Shown: piece after piece, positions 34,992 through 43,698 of the stretch | Position numbering within the stretch: position 1 is the first letter of the stretch | How the letters are laid out: every line of letters begins with the position of its first letter | Assembly: GCF_002211765.1 (NCBI RefSeq) | Contig: NZ_CP022133.1 | Location: 496,001 to 560,000 of the forward strand | DNA from: Idiomarina piscisalsi | GTDB lineage: Bacteria; Pseudomonadota; Gammaproteobacteria; Enterobacterales; Alteromonadaceae | DNA length: 64,000 nt | Reading direction: 5' to 3' | Notes under the pieces: generated by a model | What the model saw: the letters and a program-made list of their open reading frames with translations, nothing else | Databases searched by the model: none | What the model was told of the DNA's origin: nothing | Program-made: the position numbers and the translations under genes

Positions 34992-34995
34992 TCGC

Positions 34996-35883
34996 TCAGT
35001 GATCCCGCTTCAGCAGGACATCAGAAAATTGTTCGAGTTTTGCCGTATTGTAAGGGATATCGGCGAGTGACAGTAGTGCTTTCTCATGTAACGAGTTTAA
35101 GTATTGCTGAGCCCCGTCGACACCTAATAGTTGAACGTACGTTGATTTATTGGCTGCCGTGTCTGACCCTTGGGGCTTACCAAGCAACTCAGTATTGCCG
35201 ATAACGTCGAGAATATCATCCTGCACTTGAAATGCGAGCCCCAAATGGGCCGCAAAGGTTTTAAAATGCGGTTGCCACTTTTGGGCTTTTTCTTCACCAC
35301 AAAGTACGCCTATTGTCGCAGCGGCTTCAATTAACGCCCCCGTTTTATGCTTGTGCATGTGCTCCAGCTCGGTCTCATTGACATGCTGGTCTGTGGCTTG
35401 CAAGTCAATTGCCTGACCGGCGCACATGCCCGCACTACCACTGGCACGAGCCAATGCGTTCACCATAGACAACTGGCGGTCTGCATTCAACCCACCTAGC
35501 GGGGATTCTGACAACAATTCAAAGGCGAGTGTCTGCAGAGCGTCACCGGCTAAAATAGCGGTCGCCTCATCAAAGGCTATGTGGCAGGTGGGTTGACCGC
35601 GCCTTAGATCGTCATTGTCCATCGCTGGTAAATCATCGTGAATCAGCGAATACGCATGAATGAGTTCAATCGCCGCTGCAGCGGCTAAAGCGGCATGCTT
35701 ATCGCCGTGACAAATATCGGCAATCGTCATTAATAAATACGGGCGCACGCGTTTTCCGCCCAGCAGCACACCGTGCTCCATAGCACGGGTTAATGGTTCA
35801 TTAATGGAGTGGCGAGACAGCTGTTTTTGTAAAAACGTGTCGACTTGCTCGCGCACTTCAGCCGTTAATGCATTAATGCTCAC
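34996..35883 (-). CDS. ispA: (2E,6E)-farnesyl diphosphate synthase
   Basis: A 295-residue trans-prenyltransferase that extends isopentenyl diphosphate with dimethylallyl and geranyl diphosphate to C15. The first Asp-rich motif is [18 protein letters not shown] and the second is [12 protein letters not shown]. The substrate-binding GGKRVRPYL and the conserved GQAIDLQ are present. Its start overlaps the xseB stop by 4 bases, giving translational coupling in the xseB-ispA-dxs operon common in gammaproteobacteria. Confidence 0.96.
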   Translation of the reverse strand: MSINALTAEVREQVDTFLQKQLSRHSINEPLTRAMEHGVLLGGKRVRPYLLMTIADICHGDKHAALAAAAAIELIHAYSLIHDDLPAMDNDDLRRGQPTCHIAFDEATAILAGDALQTLAFELLSESPLGGLNADRQLSMVNALARASGSAGMCAGQAIDLQATDQHVNETELEHMHKHKTGALIEAAATIGVLCGEEKAQKWQPHFKTFAAHLGLAFQVQDDILDVIGNTELLGKPQGSDTAANKSTYVQLLGVDGAQQYLNSLHEKALLSLADIPYNTAKLEQFSDVLLKRDH

Positions 35884-36116
35884 ATGACTTCTCCGTCATC
35901 ACTTTCAGAAGAGCCTTCCTGAGCAGCCATGAGGGTTGTGACTTTTTGCTCGGCCTGTTGCAGTTGCTGTTGGCTGGTACGAGCTAATTGAATGGCTTTT
36001 TCGAACTTTTCCAGCGACTTCTCAAGTGGCAGTTCGCCATGCTCAAGTTCATTTACCAATGACTCTAGCTCTTCTAACGCCTGCTCAAATGAAGGGGCTT
36101 TTTGTTGTTCTGACAT
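35880..36116 (-). CDS. xseB: Exodeoxyribonuclease VII small subunit
   Basis: A 78-residue helical protein with the typical XseB sequence FEQALEELESLVNELEHGEL, followed by PLEKSLEKFEKAIQLAR. It joins the large subunit XseA (not in this window) in a single-strand-specific exonuclease. First gene of the operon leading to ispA and dxs. It is divergent from pomA, across a 180-base region that carries a sigma-28-like promoter on the other strand. Confidence 0.93.
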   Translation of the reverse strand: MSEQQKAPSFEQALEELESLVNELEHGELPLEKSLEKFEKAIQLARTSQQQLQQAEQKVTTLMAAQEGSSESDDGEVM

Positions 36117-36160
36117 AGTGCTTCTTGCGCAATTGTTGTGTGTTAGGGCTAATTATCCGA

Positions 36161-36187
36161 TAAAGAATCCCGAATGTCAGCCGATGA
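36161..36187 (+). promoter_or_regulatory. Sigma-28 (FliA)-type promoter for pomAB
   Basis: TAAA at 36161 and GCCGAT at 36180 are separated by exactly 15 bases (TAAAGAAT, 11 bases, GCCGATGA), which fits the flagellar class-3 consensus TAAAGTTT-N11-GCCGATAA. It lies 110 bases before the GTG start of pomA. Motor stator genes are typical FliA targets. No other strong candidate promoter was seen for pomA. Confidence 0.65.
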
Positions 36188-36296
36188 TCTCATTATTCCT
36201 GTGTAACATAACAAGAAGATGCTTGTCAGAGCAGCGCTATTGTTTAAGAATGGAGCGTAGCTGAATGGCAAAAAGTGAATTGGGGAGGAGCACTGA

Positions 36297-37064
36297 GTGG
36301 ATATAGCAACGCTCGTTGGGATAATCGGCGCCATTGGTTTCGTTATCATGGCAATGATTTTGGGTGGCGATATCAGTTTGTTTATGGATACACGATCGGT
36401 ATTCATTGTTTTTGGTGGCTCCCTTTTTATTACACTCGCAAACTTTTCTCTTAGTCAGTTTCTGGGCACAGGTAAAGTCGTTGTAAAAGCCTTCTTTTTC
36501 AAAATCGAGCACCCGCAAGAACTTATCGATACGGCAGTTGAAATGGCGGACGCCGCGCGTAAAGGCGGCTTTTTGGCACTGGAAGAGGCGGAAATTCCCA
36601 ACAAGTTCTTTCGTAAAGGTGTCGACATGCTGGTCGATGGTCACGATGCAGAAGTCGTAAGAACAACGCTATCGAAAGACATAAAAATGAGTTTTGCGCG
36701 TCATGAAGAAGGCGCTCGCGTTTTTAAAATTCTGAGCGATGTCGCACCGGCCATGGGTATGATAGGTACGCTTATTGGCTTGGTGGCTATGCTGTCTAAT
36801 ATGGATGACCCTAAAGCCATTGGCCCGGCCATGGCGGTTGCCTTGTTGACGACGCTTTACGGTGCGTTTTTGGCTAACGTTATCGCGATTCCAATCGCTA
36901 ACAAACTGATGCTGCGTGCCGAGCAGGAAAAACTGAATCAGCAGTTGGTTCTTGATGCCATACTCGGTATACAAGACGGGCAAAACCCACGTGTCATTGA
37001 AGGTATTTTGCGTAACTACCTGGCTGAATCAAAACGCGTTGGTGACGGTGACGAGGAAGAGTAA
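36297..37064 (+). CDS. pomA: Flagellar motor stator protein PomA (sodium type)
   Basis: A 255-residue MotA-family protein that reads closely like Vibrio PomA (start MDIATLVGIIGAIGFVIMAM). Four membrane helices are evident: two at the N-terminus and two around residues 150-205 (MGMIGTLIGLVAML, VALLTTLYGAFLANVI). The cytoplasmic loop contacts the rotor. The start is GTG at 36297 with GGGGAGGAG upstream. Together with PomB it forms the ion-driven torque generator. pomB begins 2 bases after the stop. Confidence 0.95.
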   Translation: MDIATLVGIIGAIGFVIMAMILGGDISLFMDTRSVFIVFGGSLFITLANFSLSQFLGTGKVVVKAFFFKIEHPQELIDTAVEMADAARKGGFLALEEAEIPNKFFRKGVDMLVDGHDAEVVRTTLSKDIKMSFARHEEGARVFKILSDVAPAMGMIGTLIGLVAMLSNMDDPKAIGPAMAVALLTTLYGAFLANVIAIPIANKLMLRAEQEKLNQQLVLDAILGIQDGQNPRVIEGILRNYLAESKRVGDGDEEE

Positions 37065-37066
37065 TA

Positions 37067-38008
37067 ATGGCCTCTGAAACAGTAAGAGACGAAGACGAAG
37101 AAGAGTGCGACTGCCCACCCGCAGGCTTGCCCATGTGGATGGCGACATTCGCCGACTTGATGACGCTGTTGATGTGTTTCTTCGTTTTGCTGTTGGCGTT
37201 CTCCGAAATGGACGTGCTGAAGTTTAAACAAATAGCCGGTTCTATGAAGTACGCTCTGGGCGTTCAGAATAAAATTGAAGTGAAAGACATACCCAAAGGA
37301 ACCAGTGTTATCGCTCAGGAATTTCGGCCTGGTCGGCCTGAGCCAACCCCAATAGAAACCATTCAGCAGCAAACCGTTGAAATGACTCAACAAATGCTCG
37401 AGTTTCAGGAAGGGCAGTCTGACTTTGCCGGCGGTCAGCAAACCGAGCGTGGCGGTCAGGAAGCCGATAGTAAAGAAGATGAAAAACAGGCTGAATCTGA
37501 AAATACTGAAGCCATGACTCAAGTGTCTCAAGAGCTTATGCGTCGCATTGAGCAACAGCTCGAGAACGAAATAAAAGCGGGCACTATCGAGCTGGAGCAG
37601 CACGGTCAGCAAATTATTATTCGTATTCGTGAACAAGGCTCATTCCCGGAAGGCTCGGCTTTCTTACAGCCACAATTCCGCCCAATTATTCAGCAAGTCG
37701 CGACAGCGCTTAAAGAGATTCCGGGCGAAATTACGATTTCCGGACACAGTGACAATGAGCAAGTTGTGTCAGAGATTTACTCTTCACGCTGGGATCTCTC
37801 CAGCAAACGAGCAGTTGCTGTCGCTGAGGAAATGCTAAAAGTCGATGACTTCAGTGAAGACCGCATGGTGGTTATGGGGTATTCAGACACCAAACCGTTG
37901 GTTCCTAATAACTCTGAAGAGAATCGCCGCCGTAACCGTCGGGTTGAGATATCGGTGATGCAGGGTAAAGCGGCCGAGTCTGAGCAACAGGTTGACGTCA
38001 TAGACTAA
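37067..38008 (+). CDS. pomB: Flagellar motor stator protein PomB (sodium type)
   Basis: A 313-residue MotB-family protein. The single membrane helix carries the ion-binding Asp30 in MATFADLMTLLMCFFVLLL; this is the position of Asp24 in Vibrio PomB. The flanking FSEMDVLKFKQIAGSMK, then KDIPKGTSVIAQEFRPGRPE, are PomB-type features, supporting sodium rather than proton coupling. A Glu/Gln-rich spacer (about residues 110-165) leads to a C-terminal OmpA-like peptidoglycan-binding domain (ISGHSDNEQV, NRRRNRRVEISV). Confidence 0.95.
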   Translation: MASETVRDEDEEECDCPPAGLPMWMATFADLMTLLMCFFVLLLAFSEMDVLKFKQIAGSMKYALGVQNKIEVKDIPKGTSVIAQEFRPGRPEPTPIETIQQQTVEMTQQMLEFQEGQSDFAGGQQTERGGQEADSKEDEKQAESENTEAMTQVSQELMRRIEQQLENEIKAGTIELEQHGQQIIIRIREQGSFPEGSAFLQPQFRPIIQQVATALKEIPGEITISGHSDNEQVVSEIYSSRWDLSSKRAVAVAEEMLKVDDFSEDRMVVMGYSDTKPLVPNNSEENRRRNRRVEISVMQGKAAESEQQVDVID

Positions 38009-38075
38009 GCGCTGGTTTCTGGCGCTTAGGACACGTATAATTGCCGACTTTCTCACAAAGCCAAATGATATTGCT

Positions 38076-39530
38076 ATGAAGTTTGTTGTCCGCCTGCACG
38101 CCGAAATCACCATTAAAAGCGCATCGGTCCGAAAACGCCACGGTAAGGTGTTAACCAATAATTTGCGCAAAATTTTGGCACCGATACATTCGTCCATTTA
38201 TGTTAAGTGGCTGTGGGACCGTATTGAGGTGGCAGCGGAGACCGATAGCAACGACGCGCGCGACGCGATACGCGAGGCACTGAGACATACTCCGGGAATT
38301 TCCTGGTTTGCCGAAGTTATTGAGCAGCCATTAACGACCTTTGACGATATTGCTGAACTCGTCGGTGAGCACTGGAATCGTCGCCTGCAAGGCAAAAGTT
38401 TTGCGGTGCGAGTCAAACGTCAGGGCAAACACGAATTTAATTCTCAGCAACTTGAACGCTACATCGGTGGCTATCTTTTAAAGCATTCAGAAAACGCTCG
38501 TGTGCAATTAACCCGGCCGGATGAAGAAGTACAACTGCAGATTACCAATCAAGTGGTGCATCTTATTGGTGAACGTATTGATGGTATTGGCGGTTTTCCC
38601 ATTCCGACTCAGGAGACGGTGTTGTCACTGCTCAGTGGTGGGTTTGACTCCGGCGTTGCCAGCTATGAGTTTATTCGTCGTGGGGCCCGTACTCATTTCT
38701 GCTTTTTCAACTTAGGTGGCGACGCTCACGAAGTGGCGGTGCGTCAAATTGCTTATTTCCTTTGGAAAAAATACAGCTCATCACATCCTATTAAGTTTAT
38801 CAGTGTCGACTTTGCGCCCATCGTTGATGACATTCTGACGAATGTTGATAATGGCCAAATGGGGGTTGTGCTTAAGCGTCAAATGCTTCGGGCGGCATCG
38901 AAAGTTGCTCATTATGTTAAAGCACAGGCGCTGGTCACTGGTGAAGCAATGGGTCAAGTCTCCAGCCAAACACTGTCTAATCTGCGAGTGATTGATCAGG
39001 CGACACCGGCCTTAGTATTGCGTCCGCTTATCACCAAAGACAAACAAGAAATTGTCGACGAGGCGAAGAAAATAGGCACTGAACCGTTAGCGAAATCGAT
39101 TCCTGAGTACTGTGGAGTCATTTCTAATAAACCGACAGTGAAAGCCTTGCCTGACGTTATCGAGGCGGAAGAAGCAAAACTGAACCCGGAGCTTTTAGAT
39201 CAGGTTGTGCGCGCATCCAATGTATTGAGTATGCAGGACATTGCAGAACAAACTGAAAATGAATTGCAAATGCCGGATACAACAGCGGAACTCAGCAAGC
39301 AGAGTGTCATCATAGATATTCGTAACGATGATGAAATTGAAGCGGCACCTTTGAGTGTCAGTGCGGATATCATCGAAATTCCATTTTTCAAATTGGCGTC
39401 TAAGTTTCCTGAATTAGACCAGAGTCGCGATTATTTGCTCTATTGTGACCAGGGAATTATGAGTCGTATGCAGGCGTTGCTATTGCACGAAAATGGCTTT
39501 AACAACGTATCTGTTTATAAGCCTGATTAA
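38076..39530 (+). CDS. thiI: tRNA 4-thiouridine synthase / thiamine sulfur-transfer protein
   Basis: A 484-residue protein with three parts. There is an N-terminal ferredoxin-like/THUMP region (about 1-165), a central PP-loop ATPase (SLLSGGFDSGVASYEF near residue 190), and a C-terminal rhodanese domain with the catalytic Cys in YLLYCDQGIMSR. It adds sulfur at U8 of tRNAs and, in organisms with the rhodanese part, also supplies sulfur for the thiamine thiazole. It starts 67 bases after pomB. The length matches E. coli ThiI (482). Confidence 0.96.
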   Translation: MKFVVRLHAEITIKSASVRKRHGKVLTNNLRKILAPIHSSIYVKWLWDRIEVAAETDSNDARDAIREALRHTPGISWFAEVIEQPLTTFDDIAELVGEHWNRRLQGKSFAVRVKRQGKHEFNSQQLERYIGGYLLKHSENARVQLTRPDEEVQLQITNQVVHLIGERIDGIGGFPIPTQETVLSLLSGGFDSGVASYEFIRRGARTHFCFFNLGGDAHEVAVRQIAYFLWKKYSSSHPIKFISVDFAPIVDDILTNVDNGQMGVVLKRQMLRAASKVAHYVKAQALVTGEAMGQVSSQTLSNLRVIDQATPALVLRPLITKDKQEIVDEAKKIGTEPLAKSIPEYCGVISNKPTVKALPDVIEAEEAKLNPELLDQVVRASNVLSMQDIAEQTENELQMPDTTAELSKQSVIIDIRNDDEIEAAPLSVSADIIEIPFFKLASKFPELDQSRDYLLYCDQGIMSRMQALLLHENGFNNVSVYKPD

Positions 39531-39542
39531 AGAGACGTATTT

Positions 39543-39875
39543 ATGCTGGCACGATTGCTGTTTTTTCTTCTGTTGAGTATCGCGACGGTTTTGTTTTTGT
39601 GGCAATTCCCAAACACCGGCGCGCAGAGTATTCCTTACCTGGATAAGCTTGTGCATTTTGGAATATTCTTCGTGTTGGCGATGACTTTTCACCGAGCGTT
39701 CGCATTGTCAGCGAAGTTGTCTTTATTGTTTTTGGCCTGCTATGGCTTGGCCATTGAGATTGCACAAAGTTATGCACCTGGACGCGGTGCCGATGTCTAT
39801 GACTGGATAGCTGACGCCTGTGGCGTTATTGCTTACTTTGCTCTCCATCATATACGAAAAAAGTCGCGCTCTTAA
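39543..39875 (+). CDS. VanZ-family small membrane protein
   Basis: A 110-residue protein with about four membrane helices and VanZ-like motifs: DKLVHFGIFFVLAMTF near residue 35, EIAQSYAPGRGADVYDWIAD, and a final helix GVIAYFAL. The family name comes from a teicoplanin-resistance gene, but most members have no known role. It lies 12 bases after thiI and overlaps the convergent srmB by 3 bases. Both stops fall in the loop of a shared terminator. Confidence 0.8.
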   Translation: MLARLLFFLLLSIATVLFLWQFPNTGAQSIPYLDKLVHFGIFFVLAMTFHRAFALSAKLSLLFLACYGLAIEIAQSYAPGRGADVYDWIADACGVIAYFALHHIRKKSRS

Positions 39876-39889
39876 CGCGACTTTTTCGG
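39857..39889. terminator. Bidirectional terminator, both stop codons in the loop
   Basis: AAAAAGTCGCG (39858-39868) pairs with CGCGACTTTTT (39876-39886) around the 7-base loop CTCTTAA. The VanZ-like gene stop (39873-39875) and the srmB stop (complement of 39872-39874) lie in that loop. T-runs follow on both strands (CTTTTTCGGTTTTTTT on plus), so it should terminate both converging transcripts. Confidence 0.85.
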
Positions 39890-41125
39890 TTTTTTTGGCT
39901 TAGCCGTTTTTTTCCCTTTTGTTTCTTTCTTCGCCTTCTTTTTCGGCTTAGATTTTTTCGTCGACGGGAATTTGTACTGAGGGCGCAGCCCTTCAATAAC
40001 ACGTCTATCGAGTTGAGCATCTAAATAACGCTCAATCCGGCCTAACAACAACGCATCATGTGCTTCGACTAATGAAATAGCCGTACCTTTTTGCCCACCG
40101 CGAGCCGTTCGGCCAATACGGTGCACATACACATCGGCTTGTTTGGGCAAGTCGTAATTAACAACTAACGAGATATCATCAATATCTAACCCACGCGCGG
40201 CCACGTCAGTAGCAACCAGCGTAATGTCCTGATTCTCTTTCAGTGTATTAATAATTTGCTGGCGCTCATTCTGAGGCATGTCACCTCTTAGCGTGACAAT
40301 CTTGCGGGTATCAGTAAATTCACTGCGCAAGAAGTTAGCGACTATTTCCACCCGCTCACGAGTGCGAACAAAGACAAACTGACGACCTTTAAAGTCCTTT
40401 AGGGATGAGATTAAAAGTTTACGCTTGTGCTCATCGGTGTCAGCCAAATGAATCCACTGAACAATTTTACCGCGTTCGCGCTTGGGTGGTTGCACGTCAA
40501 TGTATTCGGGCTCATTTAAAAGCTCTTTGGAGAATTTAATAACCCCAGAGCTGCCCAGTGTTGCAGAGAACAACAGTGACAGCTGTCTGTGTCGGGCCTG
40601 CAACGCCATTTCTTTTACTGAAGCGGCAAAGCCCATATCCAACATTCTGTCAGCTTCATCAATGACCAGCCACTCAACACTTTCTAAGTTGTACTGTTCT
40701 GCCTCCAGTAAATCCATCAAGCGGCCAGGCGTTGCGACCAACAGATCGTGACTTTTTTCTAGTTGAGACAACTGGCTTCCATAGTTAATGCCGCCGGTGA
40801 CCACCACCGACGACAAACCGGTAGCCTCAGAGAACAGCGACGCTTGTTGGTGAATCTGTTCAGCCAACTCACGCGTCGGCGCCAACACCAAAATCCGGGC
40901 CGGGCCTGGTTGCTTGCGAGGGAAGTCCAATAAGTGCTGCAGCGCCGGCAATAAAAACGCTAAGGTTTTACCGGTGCCTGTCGGCGCACTCACTAACAAG
41001 TCCCGGCCGTCGAGCGCTTGTGGAATACTTAACTGTTGAACTTTCGCTGGTTTGTTTAAATCGGCTGCTTTGAGAACGCCAATTAAGCGATCATCCAGTT
41101 CTAACTCTTCCCAGTCTGGGACCAT
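39872..41125 (-). CDS. srmB: DEAD-box ATP-dependent RNA helicase SrmB
   Basis: A 417-residue DEAD-box helicase. It carries SAPTGTGKTLAF (motif I), PTRELAEQI (Ia), VIDEADRMLDMGFA (II, DEAD), SATL (III), TDVAARGLDIDDI and HRIGRTARGGQKG (VI). The stretches FLLPALQHLLDFPRK and GRQFVFVRTRERVE, plus the C-terminal lysine-rich tail (about 30 residues, KKSKPKKKAKK), match E. coli SrmB, which assists early 50S ribosomal subunit assembly. The gene lies 22 bases downstream of a usp gene on the same strand, so it may share the sulP-usp transcript. Confidence 0.92.
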   Translation of the reverse strand: MVPDWEELELDDRLIGVLKAADLNKPAKVQQLSIPQALDGRDLLVSAPTGTGKTLAFLLPALQHLLDFPRKQPGPARILVLAPTRELAEQIHQQASLFSEATGLSSVVVTGGINYGSQLSQLEKSHDLLVATPGRLMDLLEAEQYNLESVEWLVIDEADRMLDMGFAASVKEMALQARHRQLSLLFSATLGSSGVIKFSKELLNEPEYIDVQPPKRERGKIVQWIHLADTDEHKRKLLISSLKDFKGRQFVFVRTRERVEIVANFLRSEFTDTRKIVTLRGDMPQNERQQIINTLKENQDITLVATDVAARGLDIDDISLVVNYDLPKQADVYVHRIGRTARGGQKGTAISLVEAHDALLLGRIERYLDAQLDRRVIEGLRPQYKFPSTKKSKPKKKAKKETKGKKTAKPKKPKKSR

Positions 41126-41147
41126 TGTTTTTCCTCTTTAAAACAAA

Positions 41148-41999
41148 TTAACGCAACAGCAGCAAGGCTGAGTTGGTTGTTTGTAAAATGCTAGTGGTCG
41201 TGCTGCCCACCAAGAACTGGCGAATGCGCGAATGACCATAGGCACCCATCACCAGCACATCAATATTGTGTTCATTCTGGTAGGCGTGCAGAGTTGATTC
41301 AATCTCTCCTGAGCGCACTTCAAAGCGCACGTCGTGACCCAGTTCCCGTAAATGGTTAGCCGCTGACTCTATTGCTGCATGGTTGTCGTTAGTGTCGGCG
41401 CCAACCATGACCAAGTGTAAAGGCAGACCTTTAAAAATCGGGCTTTCAGCAAGTAAGCGTATGCCTTTGCGTGACGAATCGCTGCCATCGTATGCCAACA
41501 TAACACTTTTCGGTTCCGTGAATTCTTCAGGTGCCACCAAAATAGGGCGACGCATGGTTCTTACCACGGTTTCCAACTGGCTGCCTATGCGATGAGTGCG
41601 TGTCGTGTCTTCACCATGTAAGCCCATGACCAGCAAGCGCATAGAGTCTTCAATTTCGTGCAACGATTCGGCTAAGTCACCATGACGCTGGCGCAGGTGT
41701 ACTTGCTCCACACCGTCTTCCTGAGCGCGTATTTTGGCGCTTTCCAGCATGTGGTGTCCTTGCTCAAGCGCTAATTTACTGCGCTGTTGGTCGAGTTCAG
41801 CCAGCTGTTCCAGTAAGGCTTCGCGACTGCCCAAGCCAATATTGCCCGTCATATCAGTTTCAGTCGGGTAGCGCGCTTCATCCAATACGTGGAACAGCGT
41901 TAATGGGGTATCTAAACGCAGTGCCGCCCAGCTGGCGTAGTCACAAACTGACTGTGTCGAGGCAGAACCGTCAATACAAGCAACAACATGTTTCATCAT
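41148..41999 (-). CDS. Tandem universal stress protein (UspA family)
   Basis: A 283-residue protein made of two Usp domains, about residues 1-140 and 145-283. The second domain has an intact ATP-binding motif, VMGAYGHSRIRQFLVGSTTTS (G-x2-G-x9-G-S/T type, continuing to SIL). The first is a variant (GLHGEDTTRTHRIGSQL). Such proteins bind ATP and are induced under starvation or oxidative stress; a precise function is unknown. It is 11 bases downstream of sulP and 22 bases upstream of srmB. Confidence 0.88.
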   Translation of the reverse strand: MMKHVVACIDGSASTQSVCDYASWAALRLDTPLTLFHVLDEARYPTETDMTGNIGLGSREALLEQLAELDQQRSKLALEQGHHMLESAKIRAQEDGVEQVHLRQRHGDLAESLHEIEDSMRLLVMGLHGEDTTRTHRIGSQLETVVRTMRRPILVAPEEFTEPKSVMLAYDGSDSSRKGIRLLAESPIFKGLPLHLVMVGADTNDNHAAIESAANHLRELGHDVRFEVRSGEIESTLHAYQNEHNIDVLVMGAYGHSRIRQFLVGSTTTSILQTTNSALLLLR

Positions 42000-42010
42000 C
42001 GAATTCCTTT

Positions 42011-43501
42011 TTAGTGACCGCCCATTAATTTATCAACCGCTTCGGGTTTGTCGTGAACACCAAACCGATCGACAATCGTAGCACTGGCTTCGTTAAGTCC
42101 AACCACTTCAACATCAGCACCTTCACGGCGAAACTTCACTACTGCACGGTCAAGTGCTTCAACGGCGGTAATATCCCAGAAATGGGCATTGCTCACGTCA
42201 ATAACAACCCGTTCAACACCTTCTTTAAAGTCAAATGCGGCGAGAAACTTCTCAGACGAGCTAAAGAACACCTGGCCGACAACGCGGTATGTGCGTTTAA
42301 TGCCATCCGCATCAACATCCGAGTTAATATACAGATAATGCCCGATTTTGTTGGCAAAGAACATGGCAGCTAACAGCACGCCGACTAAAACGCCTAATGC
42401 TAAGTTATGTGTTGCGACAACAACCGCAACGGTACTCACCATAACGATATTGGTCGACAGTGGGTGTTTCTTCAAATCTCGAATAGAGCTCCAGCTAAAG
42501 GTACCAATAGAGACCATGATCATCACTGCAACCAACGCTGCCATGGGTATTTGTACCAAAATATTATCCAGCACTAAGACCATAATCAGCAGGAAAATAC
42601 CCGCAACCAAGGTGGATAGGCGCGTACGACCACCCGATTTCACATTAATAATCGACTGACCAATCATGGCGCAACCCGCCATGCCGCCAAGTAAACCCGA
42701 GCCGATATTGGCTATGCCCTGACCTTTACATTCGCGGTTTTTATCGCTGGAGGTATCGGTTAAGTCATCAACAATGGTTGCCGTCATCAGTGACTCAAGA
42801 ATACCGACAACCGCCAATGCCGCAGAATAAGGGAAAATAATGGCTAAGGTTTCGAAGTTTAACGGAACGTCAGGCCATAAGAATATCGGCAGAGCGTCCG
42901 GCAATTCGCCCATATCACCAACGGTGCGAATGTCTAAGCCTAAGAACACGGCAACAATGGTTAAAGAAACAATACAAACCAATGGAGACGGTAAAATTTT
43001 TCCGATAACCGGAATGTAAGGGAATCCGTAAATAATTGCCAAGCCAGCCGCCGTCATCGCATACACATGCCAGGTGACATTGGTCAGCTCAGGTAACTGA
43101 GCCATAAATATCAAAATAGCCAAAGCATTCACAAAGCCTGTCACCACCGAGCGTGAGACAAAGCGCATGAGGTCCCCTAACTTGAGATAGCCCGCAATTA
43201 TTTGCAGCACACCGGTCAATAGGGTGGCAGCTAGCAGGTATTCAAGCCCGTGGTCTTTGACCAGGGTGACCATTAGCAGTGCCATAGCACCGGTTGCGGC
43301 AGATATCATGCCCGGGCGCCCACCCGTAAAAGCGATAACCACAGCAATACAGAAAGAAGCGTATAAGCCTATTTTTGGATCAACGCCGGCAATGATGGAG
43401 AATGCGATGGCTTCAGGAATTAGCGCTAGAGCAACGACAATACCTGAGAGCAAATCACCACGTATATTAGAAAACCAGTTCTGCTGGATAGACTTCAACA
43501 T
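42011..43501 (-). CDS. SulP family anion permease (bicarbonate/sulfate type)
   Basis: A protein of about 496 residues with a SulP transporter domain ([37 protein letters not shown]) and a C-terminal STAS domain from about residue 400 ([20 protein letters not shown]). Marine relatives often transport bicarbonate with Na+; sulfate and other anions are possible. I set the start at the ATG at 43501 ([18 protein letters not shown]), where relatives begin; a GTG ten codons upstream also opens the frame. First gene of sulP-usp(-srmB), with a structured leader of about 170 bases upstream. Confidence 0.88.
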   Translation of the reverse strand: MLKSIQQNWFSNIRGDLLSGIVVALALIPEAIAFSIIAGVDPKIGLYASFCIAVVIAFTGGRPGMISAATGAMALLMVTLVKDHGLEYLLAATLLTGVLQIIAGYLKLGDLMRFVSRSVVTGFVNALAILIFMAQLPELTNVTWHVYAMTAAGLAIIYGFPYIPVIGKILPSPLVCIVSLTIVAVFLGLDIRTVGDMGELPDALPIFLWPDVPLNFETLAIIFPYSAALAVVGILESLMTATIVDDLTDTSSDKNRECKGQGIANIGSGLLGGMAGCAMIGQSIINVKSGGRTRLSTLVAGIFLLIMVLVLDNILVQIPMAALVAVMIMVSIGTFSWSSIRDLKKHPLSTNIVMVSTVAVVVATHNLALGVLVGVLLAAMFFANKIGHYLYINSDVDADGIKRTYRVVGQVFFSSSEKFLAAFDFKEGVERVVIDVSNAHFWDITAVEALDRAVVKFRREGADVEVVGLNEASATIVDRFGVHDKPEAVDKLMGGH

Positions 43502-43538
43502 AGTTAAATGACACCAAATTTTAAATAACACATATAAA

Positions 43539-43660
43539 AGCGGCCGGAATGGCCAGAAAAGCAGTGAACAGCCTACTGCGCACCTGCGACAAGGAAGTGA
43601 CGGCTAGGGTGGCGTAATACGCGTCAGCACGTAGGTGGCTCCTTATGGTTTGAGGCTGGT
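43539..43660 (-). promoter_or_regulatory. Structured leader of sulP (attenuator-like; riboswitch not excluded)
   Basis: Transcribed on the minus strand from the extended -10 at 43677-43685. A stem pairs CCTAC (43631-43635) with GTAGG (43572-43576), and flanking bases add further pairs. A second hairpin, GCAGT/ACTGC (43575-43579 and 43561-43565), is followed by TTTT (43557-43560) and shares bases with the first, so only one can form. A GGCC/GGCC hairpin (43542-43554) follows. A small open frame lies in the middle. Together this looks like transcription attenuation. No riboswitch consensus was matched by eye. Confidence 0.5.
43604..43630 (-). CDS. Possible 8-codon leader peptide of sulP
   Basis: The frame GTG-CTG-ACG-CGT-ATT-ACG-CCA-CCC-TAG (fMet-L-T-R-I-T-P-P) has a perfect AAGGAG ribosome binding site 8 bases upstream (43639-43644). 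Two prolines before the stop form a potential ribosome-stalling end. The CCTAC arm of the leader stem lies between the ribosome binding site and the GTG, so a bound ribosome would block that stem. It is short enough to arise by chance; the strong site and its placement are the support. Confidence 0.4.
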   Translation of the reverse strand: MLTRITPP

Positions 43661-43676
43661 CAAAAAAAGAGCGCGA

Positions 43677-43685
43677 ATTTTAGCA
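43677..43685 (-). promoter_or_regulatory. Extended -10 promoter for the sulP leader
   Basis: On the minus strand TGCTAAAAT is an extended -10 (TGn plus TAAAAT, five of six). It is about 180 bases before the sulP start and would place the transcript start near 43670, just ahead of the structured leader. It lies directly after the arsJ stop, so the leader belongs to sulP rather than to the ars operon. Confidence 0.45.
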
Positions 43686-43698
43686 TAAAATGTGCCAA

